NCBI GenBank assembly: GCA_033782935.1
Contig: JAWQEG010000279.1
Span: 706,001 to 770,000, forward strand
Length of the DNA stretch: 64,000 bases
Direction of reading: 5' to 3'
Source: Petrolisthes cinctipes
Taxonomy: Eukaryota > Arthropoda > Malacostraca > Decapoda > Porcellanidae
A model generated the notes under the pieces. It made no database searches. It saw only the letters and a list, made by a program, of their open reading frames with translations, and was not told where the DNA came from. Shown here piece by piece: positions 14,881-27,918 of this stretch; positions within the stretch are counted from its first letter, which is position 1, and the number at the start of each line of letters is the position of its first letter. The position numbers and the translations under genes are program-made.

Positions 14881-17867
14881 AGTAGGCGTGTACAGATCGC
14901 TTCTGGGACCCAAAAATATCGATTTTTCGGGTGTTTTGAGCCTAAATTTGAGATATAAACAGGTACAAAAGATGAATGCACATATCGACTTTGGGCACCC
15001 AAAATATCGATTTTTAACACGTTTTGGGCCTATATTTAGAAAATATTCTAGCACTACGTAGGCATGTTCAGATCGCTTCTGGGACCCAAAAATATCGAAT
15101 TTTTGGGTGATTTGAGCCTGAATTTTAAATATAAACGGGTACAGAAGATGCATACACATATCGACTTTAGACACTTAAAATATCGATTTTTTAATGTTTT
15201 GAACCTATTTTTTGAAAACATTCCAGCACTGAGTAGGCATGTACAGATCGCTTCAGGGAACGGAAAGTTTTGAATTTTAGGGTGTTTTGAGCCTGAATTT
15301 GAGATATAAACGGGTACAGAAAATGCATGCACATATCGACTTTGGACACCTAAAATATCGATTTGTAGCATGTTTTGAGCCTATATTTTGAAAACATTCT
15401 AGCACTGAGTAGGCATGTACAGATCGCTTCTGGGACCCCAAAATATTGATTTTCTGGTTTTTTGAGCCTGAATTTGGGATATAAACGGGTACTTTAGATG
15501 CATGCACATATCGACTTTAGACACTTAAAATATCGATTTTTAGCATGTTTTGAGCCTATATTTTGAAAATATTCCAGCACTGAGTAGGCATGGACAGATC
15601 GCTTGTGGGACCCAAAAATATCGAATTTTCGGGTGTTTTTAGCCTGATTTTGAGATATAAACGGGTACAGAAGATGCATGCACATATCGACTTTGGGCAC
15701 CCAAAATATTGATTTTGAGCATGTTTTGGGCCTACATTTTGAAAATATTCTAGCACTGAGTAGGCATGTACAGATCGCTTCTGGAACCGAAAAATATCGA
15801 TTTTTAGAGTGTTTTTAACATTAATTTGGGATGTAAACGGGTACAGAATATGCATGCACATATCGACTTTGGGCACCCAAAATATCGATTTTTAGCACGT
15901 TTTGGGCCTATATTGTGAAAATATTCTAGCACTAAGTAGGCATGTACAGATCGCTTCTGGGACCCAAAAATATCGAATTTTCGGGTGTTTTGAGCATCAA
16001 TTTGGGATATAAACGGATACAGAAGATGCATACACATATCGAATTTAGACACTTAAAATATCGATTTTTTAATGTTTTGGGCCTATATTTTGAAAACATT
16101 CCAGCACTGAGTAGGCATGTACAGATCGCTTCAGGGAACGGAAAATTTTGAATTTTCGGGTGTTTTGAGCCTGAATTTGAGATATAAACGGGTACAGAAG
16201 ATGCATGCACATATCTACTTTAGGCACCTAAAATATCTATTTTTAGCATGTTTTGAGCCTATATTGTGAAAACATTCTAGCACTGAGTAGGCATGCACAG
16301 ATCGCTTCTGGGACCCAAAAATATCGAATTTTCGGGTGTTTTGAGCCTGAATTTGAGATATAAACGGGTACTGAAGATGGATGCACATATCGACTTTGGA
16401 CACCTAAAATATCGATTTTTAGCATGTTTTGAGCCTATATTTTGAAAACATTCCAGCATTGAGTAGGCATGTACAGATCGCTTCTGGGACCCAAAAATAT
16501 TGAATTTTCGGGTGTTTGAACCTGAATTTGAGATATAAATGGGTACTGAAGATGCATGCACATATCGACTTTTTGCACCTGAAATATCGATTTTGAGCAT
16601 GTTTTGAGTCTGTATCTTGAAAACATACTAGCAAGGAGTAGGCATGTACAGATTGCTTCTGGGACCCAAAAATATTGAATTTTTGGGTGTTATGAGCCTT
16701 AATTTGAGATATAAACAGGTACAGAAGATGAATGCACATATCGACTTTGGGCACCCAAAATATCGATTTTTAGCATGTTTTGGGCCAGTATTCTGAAAAT
16801 ACTCTAACACGGAGTAGTCATGTACAGATCGCTTCTGGGACACAAAAATATCCAATTTTCGAGTGTTTTGAGCCTGAATTTAAGATATAAACGGGTACAG
16901 AAGATGCATGCACATATCGACTTTTGGCACCCAAAATATTGATTTTTAGCATGTTTTGGGCCTATATTTTGAAAATATTCTAGCACTGAGTAGGCATGTA
17001 GAGATCGCTTCTGGGAACGAAAAATATTGAATTTTCGGGTGTTTTGAGCCTGAATTTGAGATATAAACGGGTACTGAAGATGCATGCACACATCGACTTC
17101 TTGCACCTAAAATATCGATTTTGAGCATGTTTTGGGTCTGTATCTTGAATACATTCTAGCAAGGAGTAGGCGTATACAGATCGCTTCTGGGACCCAAAAA
17201 TATCGAATTTTCGGGTGTTTGAGCCTGAATTTGAGATATAAACAGGTACAGAGGATGCATGCACATATCGACTTTGGGCACCTAAAATATCGATTTTTAA
17301 CACGTTTTGGGCCTATATTTAGAAAATATTATAGCACTAAGTAGGCATGTACAGATCGCTTCTGGGACCAAAAAATATCGATATTTTGGGTATTTTGAGC
17401 CTGAATTTGGGATATAAACGGATACAGAAGATGCATGCACATATCGACTTTGCGCCCCCAAAATATCGATTTTTAGCACGTTTTGGGCCTATATTTTGAA
17501 AATATTATAGCACTAAGTAGGCATGTACAGATCGCTTCTGGGACCCAAAAATATCGAATTTTCGGGGGTTTTGAGCCTGAATTTGTGATATAAACGGGTA
17601 CAGAAGATGCATGAACATATCGACTTTAGACACTAAAAATATCGATTATTATCATGTTTTGAGCCTATATTTTGAAAACATTCCAGCACTAAGTAGGCAT
17701 GTACAGATCGCTTCTGGGAACGAAAAATATTGAATTTTTGGGTGTTTTGAGCCTGAATTTGAGATATAAACGGGTACTGAAGAATCATGCACATATCGAC
17801 TTCTTGCACCTAAAATATCGATTTTGAGCATGTTTTGGGTCTGTATCTTGAATACATTCTAGCAAGG
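14881..17867 (+). repeat. HOR-A copy 3, rearranged, 17 monomers, 2987 bp
   Basis: It starts like copies 1 and 2 and follows copy 2 at an offset of 3340 bp with a few substitutions (for example GAACCTATTT near 15200, and GCTTGTGGGACCC near 15601). Between about 15690 and 15840 the offset falls to 2460, so five monomers are missing. Near 16040 it falls to 2284, so one more monomer is missing. From about 16569 to 17320 it carries different monomers. It then rejoins copy 2 at offset 2987, a net gain of about four monomers. The steps are whole multiples of 176 within 1 bp. Confidence 0.85.
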
Positions 17868-20367
17868 AGTAGGCGTGTACAGATCGCTTCTGGGACCCAA
17901 AAATATCGATTTTTCGGGTGTTTTGAGCCTAAATTTGAGATATAAACAGGTACAAAAGATGAATGCACATATCGACTTTGGGCACCCAAAATATCGATTT
18001 TTAACACGTTTTGGGCCTATATTTAGAAAATATTCTAGCACTAAGTAGGCATGTTCAGATCGCTTCTGGGACCCAAAAATATCGAATTTTCGGGTGATTT
18101 GAGCTTGAATTTTAAATATAAACGGGTACAGAAGATGCATACACATATCGACTTTAGACACTTAAAATATCGATTTTTTAATGTTTTGGGCCTATATTTT
18201 GAAAACATTCCAGCACTGAGTAGGCATGTACAGATCGCTTCAGGGAACGGGAAGTTTTGAATTTTAGGGTGTTTTGAGCCTGAATTTGAGATATAAACGG
18301 GTACAGAAAATGCATGCACATATCGACTTTGGACACCTAAAATATCGATTTGTAGCATGTTTTGAGCCTATATTTTGAAAACATTCTAGCACTGAGTAGG
18401 CATGTACAGATCGCTTCTGGGACCCCAAAATATTGATTTTCGGGTGTTTTGAGCCTGAATTTGGGATATAAACGGGTACTTTAGATGCATGCACATATCG
18501 ACTTTAGACACTTAAAATATCGATTTTTAGCATGTTTTGAGCCTATATTTTGAAAATAATCCAGCACTGAGTAGGCATGGACAGATCGCTTGTGGGACCC
18601 AAAAATATCGAATTTTCGGGTGTTTTTAGCCTGATTTTGAGATATAAACGGGTACAGAAGATGCATGCACATATCGACTTTGGGCACCCAAAATATTGAT
18701 TTTGAGCATGTTTTGGGCCTACATTTTGAAAATATTCTAGCACTGAGTAGGCATGTACAGATCGCTTCTGGAACCGAAAAATATCGATTTTTAGAGTGTT
18801 TTAAACCTTAATTTGGGATGTAAACGTGTACAGAAGATGCTTGCACATATCGACTTTGGACACCTAAAATATCGATTTTTAGCATGTTTTGTGCCAATAT
18901 TTTGAAAATATTCCAGCACTGAGTAGGCATGTACAGATCGCTTCTGGGACCCAAAAATATTGAATTTACGAGTGATTTGAGCCTGAATTTGAGATATAAA
19001 CGGGTACTGAAGATGCATGCACATATCGCCTTTTTGCACCTAAAATATCGATTTTGAACATGTTTTGGGTCTGTATCTTGAAAACATTCTAGCAAGGAGT
19101 AGGCATGTACAGATCGCTTCTGGGACCCAAAAATATCGATTTTTCGAGTGTTTTAAACCTGAATTTGGGATGTAAACAGGTACAGAATATGCATGCACAT
19201 ATCGACTTTGGGCACCCAAAATATCGATTTTTAGCACGTTTTGGGCCTATATTGTGAAAATATTCTAGCACTAAGTAGGCATGTACAGATCGCTTCTGGG
19301 ACCCAAAAATATCGAATTTTCGGGTGTTTTGAGCATCAATTTGGGATATAAACGGATACAGAAGATGCATACACATATCGACTTTGTGCACCTAAAATAT
19401 CGATTTTCAGCATGTTTTGGGCCTGTATTTTGAAAATACTCTAACAGGGAGTAGGCATGTACAGATCGCTTCTGGGACCCAAAAATATCGAATTTTCGGG
19501 TGTTTTGAGCCTGAATTTGAGATATAAACGGGTACAGAAGATGCATGAACATATCGAATTTAGACACTTAAAATATCGATTTTTTAATGTTTTGGGCCTA
19601 TATTTTGAAAACATTCCAGCACTGAGTAGGCATGTACAGATCGCTTCAGTGAACGGAAAATTTTGAATTTTCGGGTGTTTTGAGCCTGAATTTGAGATAT
19701 AAACGGGTACAGAAGATGCATGCACATATCTACTTTAGGCACCTAAAATATCTATTTTTAGCATGTTTTGAGCCTATATTGTGAAAACATTCTAGCACTG
19801 AGTAGGCATGCACAGATCGCGTCTGGGACCCAAAAATATCGAATTTTCGGGTGTTTTGAGCCTGAATTTGAGATATAAACGGGTACTGAAGATGGATGCA
19901 CATATCGACTTTGGACACCTAAAATATCGATTTTTAGCATGTTTTGAGCCTATATTTTGAAAACATTCCAGCACTGAGTAGGCATGTACAGATCGCTTCT
20001 GGGACCAAAAAATATTGAATTTTCGGGTATTTGAACCTGAATTTGAGATATAAATGGGTACTGAAGATGCATGCACATATCGACTTTTTGCACCTGAAAT
20101 ATCGATTTTGAGCATGTTTTAGGTCTGTATCTTGAAAACATACTAGCAAGGAGTAGGCATGTACAGATTGCTTCTGGGACCCAAAAATATTGAATTTTTG
20201 GGTGTTATGAGCCTTAATTTGAGATATAAACAGGTACAGAAGATGAATGCACATATCGACTTTGGGCACCCAAAATATCGATTTTTAGCATGTTTTGGGC
20301 CAGTATTCTGAAAATACTCTAACACGGAGTAGTCATGTACAAATCGCTTCAGGGACCCAAAAATATC

Positions 20368-20784
20368 TAATTTTCAGGTGTTTTGAGCCTGAATTTGGGA
20401 TATAAACGGATACAGAAGATGCATACACATATCTACTTTGTGCACCTAAAATATCGATTTTCTGCATGTTTTGGGCCTGTATTTTGAAAATACTCTAACA
20501 GGGAGTAGGCATGTACAGATCGCTTCTGGGACCCAAAAATATCGAATTTTCGGGTGTTTTGAGCCTGAATTTGAGATATAAACGGGTACAGAAGATGCAT
20601 GAACATATCGAATTTAGACACTTAAAATATCTTTTTTTTAATGTTTTGGGCCTATATTTTGAAAACATTCCAGCACTGAGTAGGCATGTACAGATCGCTT
20701 CAGGGAACGGAAAATTTTGAATTTTCGGGTGTTTTGAGCCTGAATTTGAGATATAAACGGGTACAGAAGATGCATGCACATATC
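20368..20784 (+). repeat. Internal duplication in HOR-A copy 4, left member (527 bp period)
   Basis: About 417 bp that recur at 20895-21311, 527 bp away (three monomers minus 1 bp). Shared private marks are TTTTCAGGTG, CGATTTTCTGCATG and a long T run in AAATATCTTTTTTTTAATG. Shared private changes mean local duplication rather than ordinary monomer similarity. Confidence 0.85.
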
Positions 20785-20894
20785 GACTTTTGGCACCCAA
20801 AATATTGATTTTTAGCATGTTTTGGACCTATATTTTGAAAATATTCTAGCACTGAGTAGGCATGTAGAGATCGCTTCTGGGAACGAAAAATATT

Positions 20895-21311
20895 GAATTT
20901 TCAGGTGTTTTGAGCCTGAATTTGGGATATAAACGGATACAGAAGATGCATACACATATCTACTTTGTGCACCTAAAATATCGATTTTCTGCATGTTTTG
21001 GGCCTGTATTTTGAAAATACTCTAACAGGGAGTAGGCATGTACAGATCGCTTCTGGGACCCAAAAATATCGAATTTTCGGGTGTTTTGAGCCTGAATTTG
21101 AGATATAAAAGGGTACAGAAGATGCATGAACATATCGAATTTAGACACTTAAAATATCTTTTTTTTAATGTTTTGGGCCTATATTTTGAAAACATTCCAG
21201 CACTGAGTAGGCATGTACAGATCGCTTCAGGGAACGGAAAATTTTGAATTTTCGGGTGTTTTGAGCCTGAATTTGAGATATAAACGGGTACAGAAGATGC
21301 ATGCACATATC
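20895..21311 (+). repeat. Internal duplication in HOR-A copy 4, right member
   Basis: This is the partner of 20368-20784, with few differences (for example AAAAGGGTAC in place of AAACGGGTAC near 21107). On the right it continues into the ATCTACTTTAGGCACC monomer, while the left member continues into ATCGACTTTTGGCACC. The duplication edge is therefore near 21311. Confidence 0.85.
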
Positions 21312-22613
21312 TACTTTAGGCACCTAAAATATCTATTTTTAGCATGTTTTGAGCCTATATTGTGAAAACATTCTAGCACTGAGTAGGCATGCACAAATCG
21401 CTTCTGGGACCCAAAAATATCGAATTTTCGGGTGTTTTGAGCCTGAATTTGAGATATAAACGGGTACTGAAGATGGATGCACATATCGACTTTGGACACC
21501 TAAAATATCGATTTTTAGCATGTTTTGAGCCTATATTTTGAAAAAATTCCAGCACTGAGTAGGCATGTACAGATAGCTTCTGGAACCGAAAAATATCGAT
21601 TTTTAGAGTGTTTTAAACCTTAATTTGGGATGTAAACGTGTACAGAAGATGCTTGCACAAATCGACTTTGGACACCTAAAATATCGATTTTTAGCATGTT
21701 TTGTGCCAATATTTTGAAAATATTCCAGCACTGAGTAGGCATGTACAGATCGCTTCTGGGACCCTAAAATATTGAATTTACGAGTGTTTTGAGCCTGAAT
21801 TTGAGATATAAACGGGTACTGAAGATGCATGCACATATCGCCTTTTTGCACCTAAAATATCGATTTTTAGCATGTTTTGAGCCTATATTTTGAAAACATT
21901 CCAGCACTGAGTAGGCATGTACAGATCGCTTCTGGGACCAAAAAATATTGAATTTTCGGGTGTTTGAACCTGAATTTGAGATATAAATGGGTACTGAAGA
22001 TGCATGCACATATCGACTTTTTGCACCTGAAATATCGATTTTGAGCATGTTTTGGGTCTGTATCTTGAAAACATACTAGCAAGGAGTAGGCATGTACAGA
22101 TTGCTTCTGGGACCCAAAAATATTGAATTTTTGGGTGTTATGAGCCTTAATTTGAGATATAAACAGGTACAGAAGATGAATGCACATATCGACTTTGGGC
22201 ACCCAAAATATCGATTTTTAGCATGTTTTGGGCCAGTATTCTGAAAATACTCTAACACGGAGTAGTCATGTACAGATCGCTTCTGGGACACAAAAATATC
22301 CAATTTTCGAGTGTTTTGAGCCTGAATTTAAGATATAAACGGGTACAGAAGATGCATGCACATATCGACTTTTGGCACCCAAAATATTGATTTTTAGCAT
22401 GTTTTGGGCCTATATTTTGAAAATATTCTAGCACTGGAGTAGGCATGTAGAGATCGCTTCTGGGAACGAAAAATATTGAATTTTCGGGTGTTTTGAGCCT
22501 GAATTTGAGATATAAACGGGTACTGAAGATGCATGCACATATCGACTTCTTTCACCTAAAATATCGATTTTGAGCATGTTTTGGGTCTGTATCTTGAATA
22601 CATTCTAGCAAGG

Positions 22614-25600
22614 AGTAGGCGTATACAGATTGCTTCTGGGACCCAAAAATATCGAATTTTCGGGTGTTTTGAGCCTGAATTTGAGATATAAACAGGTACA
22701 GAAGATGCATGCACTAATCGACTTTGGGCACCTAAAATATCGATTTTCAACACGTTTTGGGCCTATATTTAGAAAATATTCTAGCACTAAGTAGGCATGT
22801 ACAGATCGCTTCTGGGACCCAAAAATATCGAATTTTCGGGTGTTTTGAGCCAGAATTTTAAATATAAACGGGTACAGAAGATGCATGAACATATCGACTT
22901 TAGACACTTAAAATATCGATTTTTTAATGTTTTGGGCCTATATTTTGAAAACATTCCAGCACTGAGTAGGCATGTACAGATCGCTTCAGGGAACGGAAAG
23001 TTTTGAATTTTCGGGTGTTTTGAGCCTGAATTTGAGATATAAACGGGTACAGAAGATGCATGCACATATCTACTTTAGAGACCTAAAATATCGATTTTTA
23101 GCATGTTTTGAGCCTTTATTTTGAAAACATTCTAGCACTGAGTAGGCATGCACAGATCGCTTCTGGGACCCAAAAATATCGAATTTTCGGGTGTTTTGAG
23201 CCTGAATTTGAGATATAAACGGGTACAGAAGATGCATGCACATATCGACTTTGGGCACCCAAAATATCGATTTTGAGCATGTTTTGGGCCTACATATTGA
23301 AAATATTCTAGCACTGAGTAGGCATGTATAGATCGCTTCTGGAACCCAAAAATATCGATTTTTAGAGTGTTTTAAACCTGAATTTGGGATGTAAACGTGT
23401 ACAGAAGATGCTTGCACATATCGACTTTAGACACTTAAAATATCGATTTTTAGCATGTTTTAAGCCTATATTTTGAAAATATTCAAGCACTGAGTAGGCA
23501 TGGACAGATCGCTTCTGGGACCCAAAAATATCGAATTTTCGGGTGTTTTGAGCCTGAATTTGGGATATAAACGGATACAGAAGATGCATACACATATCGA
23601 CTTTGTGCACCTAAAATATCGATTTTCAGCATGTTTTGGGCCTGTATTTTGAAAATACTCTAACAGGGAGTAGGCATGTACAGATAGCTTCTGGGACCCA
23701 AAAATATCGAATTTTCGGGTGTTTTGAGCATCAATTTTAAATATAAACGGGTACAGAAGATGCATGAACATATCGACTTTAGACACTTAAAATATCGATT
23801 TTTTAATGTTTTGGGCCTATATTTTGAAAACATTCCAGCACTGAGTAGGCATGTACCGATCGCTTCAGGGAACGGAAAGTTTTGAATTTTCGGGTGTTTT
23901 GAGCCTGAATTTGAGATATAAACGGGTACAGAAGATCCATGCACATATCGACTTTGGACACCTAAAATATCGATTTTAAGCATGTTTTGAGCCTATATTT
24001 TGAAAACATTCTAGCACTGAGTAGGCATGTACAGATCGCTTCTGGGACCCCAAAATATTGATTTTCGGGTGTTTTGAGCCTGAATTTGGGATATAAACGG
24101 GTACTTTGGATGCATGCACATATCGACTTTAGACACTTAAAATATCGATTTTTAGCATGTTTTGAGCCTATATTTTGAAAATATTCCAGCACTGAGTAGG
24201 CATGGACAGATCGCTTGTGGGACCCAAAAATATCGAATTTTCGGGTGTTTTTAGCCTGATTTTGAGATATAAACGGGTACAGAAGATGCATGCACATATC
24301 GACTTTGGGCACCCAAAATATTGATTTTGAGCATGTTTTGGGCCTACATTTTGAAAATATTCTAGCACTGAGTAGGCATGTACAGATCGCTTCTGGAACC
24401 GAAAAATATCGATTTTTAGAGTGTTTTAAACCTTAATTTGGGATGTAAACGTGTACAGAAGATGCTTGCATATATCGACTTTGGACACCTAAAATATCGA
24501 TTTTTAGCATGTTTTGTGCCAATATTTTGAAAATATTCCAGCACTGAGTAGGCATGTACAGATCGCTTCTGGGACCCAAAAATATTGAATTTACGAGTGT
24601 TTTGAGCCTGAATTTGAGATATAAACGGGTACTGAAGATGCATGCACATATCGCCTTTTTGCACCTAAAATATCGATTTTGAACATGTTTTGGGTCTGTA
24701 TCTTGAAAACATTCTAGCAAGGAGTAGGCATGTACAGATCGCTTCTGGGACCCAAAAATATCGAATTTTCGAGTGTTTTAAACCTGAATTTGGGATGTAA
24801 ACGGGTACAGAATATGCATGCACATATCGACTTTGGGCACCCAAAATATCGATTTTTAGCACGTTTTGGGCCTATATTGTGAAAATATTCTAGCACTGAG
24901 TAGGCATGTACAGATCGCTTCTGGGACCCAAAAATATCGAATTTTCGGGTGTTTTGAGCATCAATTTGGGATATAAACGGATACAGAAGATGCATACACA
25001 TATCGACTTTGTGCACCTAAAATATCGATTTTCAGCATGTTTTGGGCCTGTATTTTGAAAATACTCTAACAGGGAGTAGGCATGTACAGATCGCTTCTGG
25101 GACACAAAAATATCGAATTTTCGAGTGTTTTAAACCTGAATTTGGGATGTAAACGGGTACAGAAGATGCATGCACATATCGACTTTGGGCACCTAAAATA
25201 TCGATTTTTAGCACGTTTTGGGCCTATATTGTGAAAATATTCTAGTACTAAGTAGGCATGTACAGATCGCTTCTGGGACCCAAAAATATCGAATTTTCGG
25301 GTGTTTTGAGCCTGAATTTTAAATATAAACGGGTACAGAAGATGCATGAACATATCGAATTTAGACAATTAAAATATCGATTTTTTAATGTTTTGGGCCT
25401 ATATTTTGAAAACATTCCAGCACTGAGTAGGCACGTACAGATCGCTTCTGAGAACGGAAAATTTTGAATTTTCGGGTGTTTTGAGCCTGAATTTGAGATA
25501 TAAACGGGTACAGAAGATGCATGCACATATCTACTTTAGACACCTAAAATACCGATTTTTAGCATGTTTTGAGCCTACATTTTGAAAACATTCTAGCACT

Positions 25601-25771
25601 GAAAAGACATGCACAGATCGCTTCTGGGACCCAAAAATATCGAATTTTCGGGTGTTTTGAGCCTGAATTTTAGATATAAACGGGTACTGAAGATGGATGC
25701 ACATATCGACTTTGGACACCTAAAATATCGATTTTTACCATGTTTTGAGCCTATATTTTGAAAACATTCCA
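22614..25771 (+). repeat. HOR-A copy 5, rearranged
   Basis: It starts at the border anchor variant AGTAGGCGTAT. From about 23962 to 24862 it follows copy 4 at an offset of 5625 bp (32 monomers minus 7 bp). After one extra monomer it follows it at about 5801 bp. The GCTTGTGGGACCC and GCTTCAGGGAACGGAAA classes are both present. The length between anchors and the monomer order differ from copies 1 and 2. Confidence 0.75.
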
Positions 25772-26510
25772 GCACTGAGTAGGCATGTACAGATCGCTTA
25801 TGGGACCAAAAAATATCGAATTTACGGGTATTTTTAGCCTGAATTTGGGATATAAAAGGATACAGAAGATGCATACACATATTGACTTTGTGTACCTACC
25901 ATATCGATTTTCAGCATGTTTTGGTCCTGTATTTTGAAAATACTCAAACAGGGAGTAGGCATGTACAGATCGCTTCTGGGACCCAAAAATATCGAATTTT
26001 CGGGGGTTTTGAGCCTGAATTGGTGATATAAACGGGTACAGAAGATGCATGAACATATCGACTTCAGACACTAAAAATATCGATTTTTATCATGTTTTGA
26101 GCCTATATTTTGAAAACATTCTAGCACTGAGTAGGCATGTACAGATCGCTTCTGGGAACGAAAAAAATTGAATTTTCGGGTGTTTTGAGCCTGAATTTGA
26201 GATATAAACGGGTACTGAAGATGCATGCACATATCGACTTCTTGCACCTAAAATATCGATTTTGAGCATGTTTTGGGTCTGTATCTTAAGTACATTCTAG
26301 CAAGGAGTAGGCGTGTACAGATCGCTTCTGGGACCCAAAAATATCGAATTTTCGGGTGTTTTGAGCCTGAATTTGAGATATAAACAGGTACAGAAGATGC
26401 ATGCACATATCGACTTTGGGCACCTAAAATATCGATTTTTAACACGTTTTGGGCCTATATTGTGAAAATATTCTAGCACTAAGTAGGCATGTACAGATCG
26501 CTTCTGGGAC
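25772..26510 (+). repeat. ~739-bp block duplicated 1408 bp away, left copy
   Basis: About 4.2 monomers with private marks: GCTTATGGGACC, TACGGGTATTTTTAGCC, TACCTACCATATCG, GAATTGGTGATATAAACG and CTTAAGTACATTCTAGC. All recur in the same order 1408 bp (8 x 176) to the right. A difference was seen near 26160, AACGAAAAAAATTG here against AACGCAAAATATTG there. Confidence 0.9.
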
Positions 26511-27179
26511 ACAAAAATATCCAATTTTCGAGTGTTTTGAGCCTGAATTTAAGATATAAACGGGTACAGAAGATGCATGCACATATCGACTTTTGACACC
26601 CAAAATATTGATTTTTAGCATGTTTTGGGCCTATATCTTCAATATATTTTAGCACTAAGTAGACATGTTCATATTGCTTCTGGGACCCAAAAATATCGAA
26701 TTTTCGGGTGTTTTGAGCCTGAATTTGAGATATAAAAGGGTACAGAAGATACATACACATATTGACTTTGGGCACCTAAAATATCGATTTTCAGCATGTT
26801 TTGAGCCTGTATTTTGAAAATACTCTATCACAGAGTAGGCATGTACAGATCGCTTCTGGGACCCAAAAATATCGAATTTTCGGGTGTTTTGAGCCTGAAT
26901 TTGAGATATAAACGGGTACAGAAGAGGCATGCAAATATCGACTTTAGACACCTAAAATATCGATTCTTAGCATGTTTTGAGCCTATATTTTGAAAACATT
27001 CTAGCACTGAGTAGGCATGTACAGATCGCTTCTGGGACTAAAAAAAATCGAATTTTCGGGTGTTTTGAGCCTGAATTTGAGATATAAACGGGTACTGAAG
27101 ATGCATGCACATATCGACTTTTTGCACCCAAAATATCGATTTTTAGCACGTTTTGGGCCTATATTTTGAAAATATTATA
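26511..27179 (+). repeat. C-like satellite monomers between the two 739-bp copies
   Basis: About 3.8 monomers lying between the duplicated blocks. They include the class CTTCAATATATTTTAGCACT with AGTAGACATGTTCATATTGC near 26637-26678. That class is otherwise seen in domain C, at about 29275, 33500 and 36135. This is a small island of C-type sequence within A. Confidence 0.75.
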
Positions 27180-27918
27180 GCACTGAGTAGGCATGTACAG
27201 ATCGCTTATGGGACCAAAAAATATCGAATTTACGGGTATTTTTAGCCTGAATTTGGGATATAAAAGGATACAGAAGATGCATACACATATTGACTTTGTG
27301 TACCTACCATATCGATTTTCAGCATGTTTTGGTCCTGTATTTTGAAAATACTCAAACAGGGAGTAGGCATGTACAGATCGCTTCTGGGACCCAAAAATAT
27401 CGAATTTTCGGGGGTTTTGAGCCTGAATTGGTGATATAAACGGGTACAGAAGATGCATGAACATATCGACTTCAGACACTAAAAATATCGATTTTTATCA
27501 TGTTTTGAGCCTATATTTTGAAAACATTCTAGCACTGAGTAGGCATGTACAGATCGCTTCTGGGAACGCAAAATATTGAATTTTCGGGTGTTTTGAGCCT
27601 GAATTTGAGATATAAACGGGTACTGAAGATGCATGCACATATCGACTTCTTGCACCTAAAATATCGATTTTGAGCATGTTTTGGGTCTGTATCTTAAGTA
27701 CATTCTAGCAAGGAGTAGGCGTGTACAGATCGCTTCTGGGACCCAAAAATATCGAATTTTCGGGTGTTTTGAGCCTGAATTTGAGATATAAACAGGTACA
27801 GAAGATGCATGCACATATCGACTTTGGGCACCTAAAATATCGATTTTTAACACGTTTTGGGCCTATATTGTGAAAATATTCTAGCACTAAGTAGGCATGT
27901 ACAGATCGCTTCTGGGAC
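27180..27918 (+). repeat. ~739-bp block duplicated 1408 bp away, right copy
   Basis: This is the partner of 25772-26510 with the same private marks, including TACCTACCATATCG near 27301. After about 27918 it continues into an A-type monomer with AATTTTTGGGTG, while the left copy continues into a monomer with ATCCAATTTTCGAG. Confidence 0.9.

Larger units (their letters stand above)
17868..22613 (+). repeat. HOR-A copy 4, expanded and rearranged (~27 monomers)
   Basis: It begins at the HOR border anchor AGTAGGCGTG and runs to the next related anchor (AGTAGGCGTAT) at 22614. Its first part matches copy 3 at offset 2987 (for example 18051 with 15064, and 18481 with 15494), including the private GCTTGTGGGACCC monomer at about 18588. 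Later monomers match the middle of copies 1 and 2. An internal triplet duplication near 20.4-21.3 kb adds about three monomers. Confidence 0.8.
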
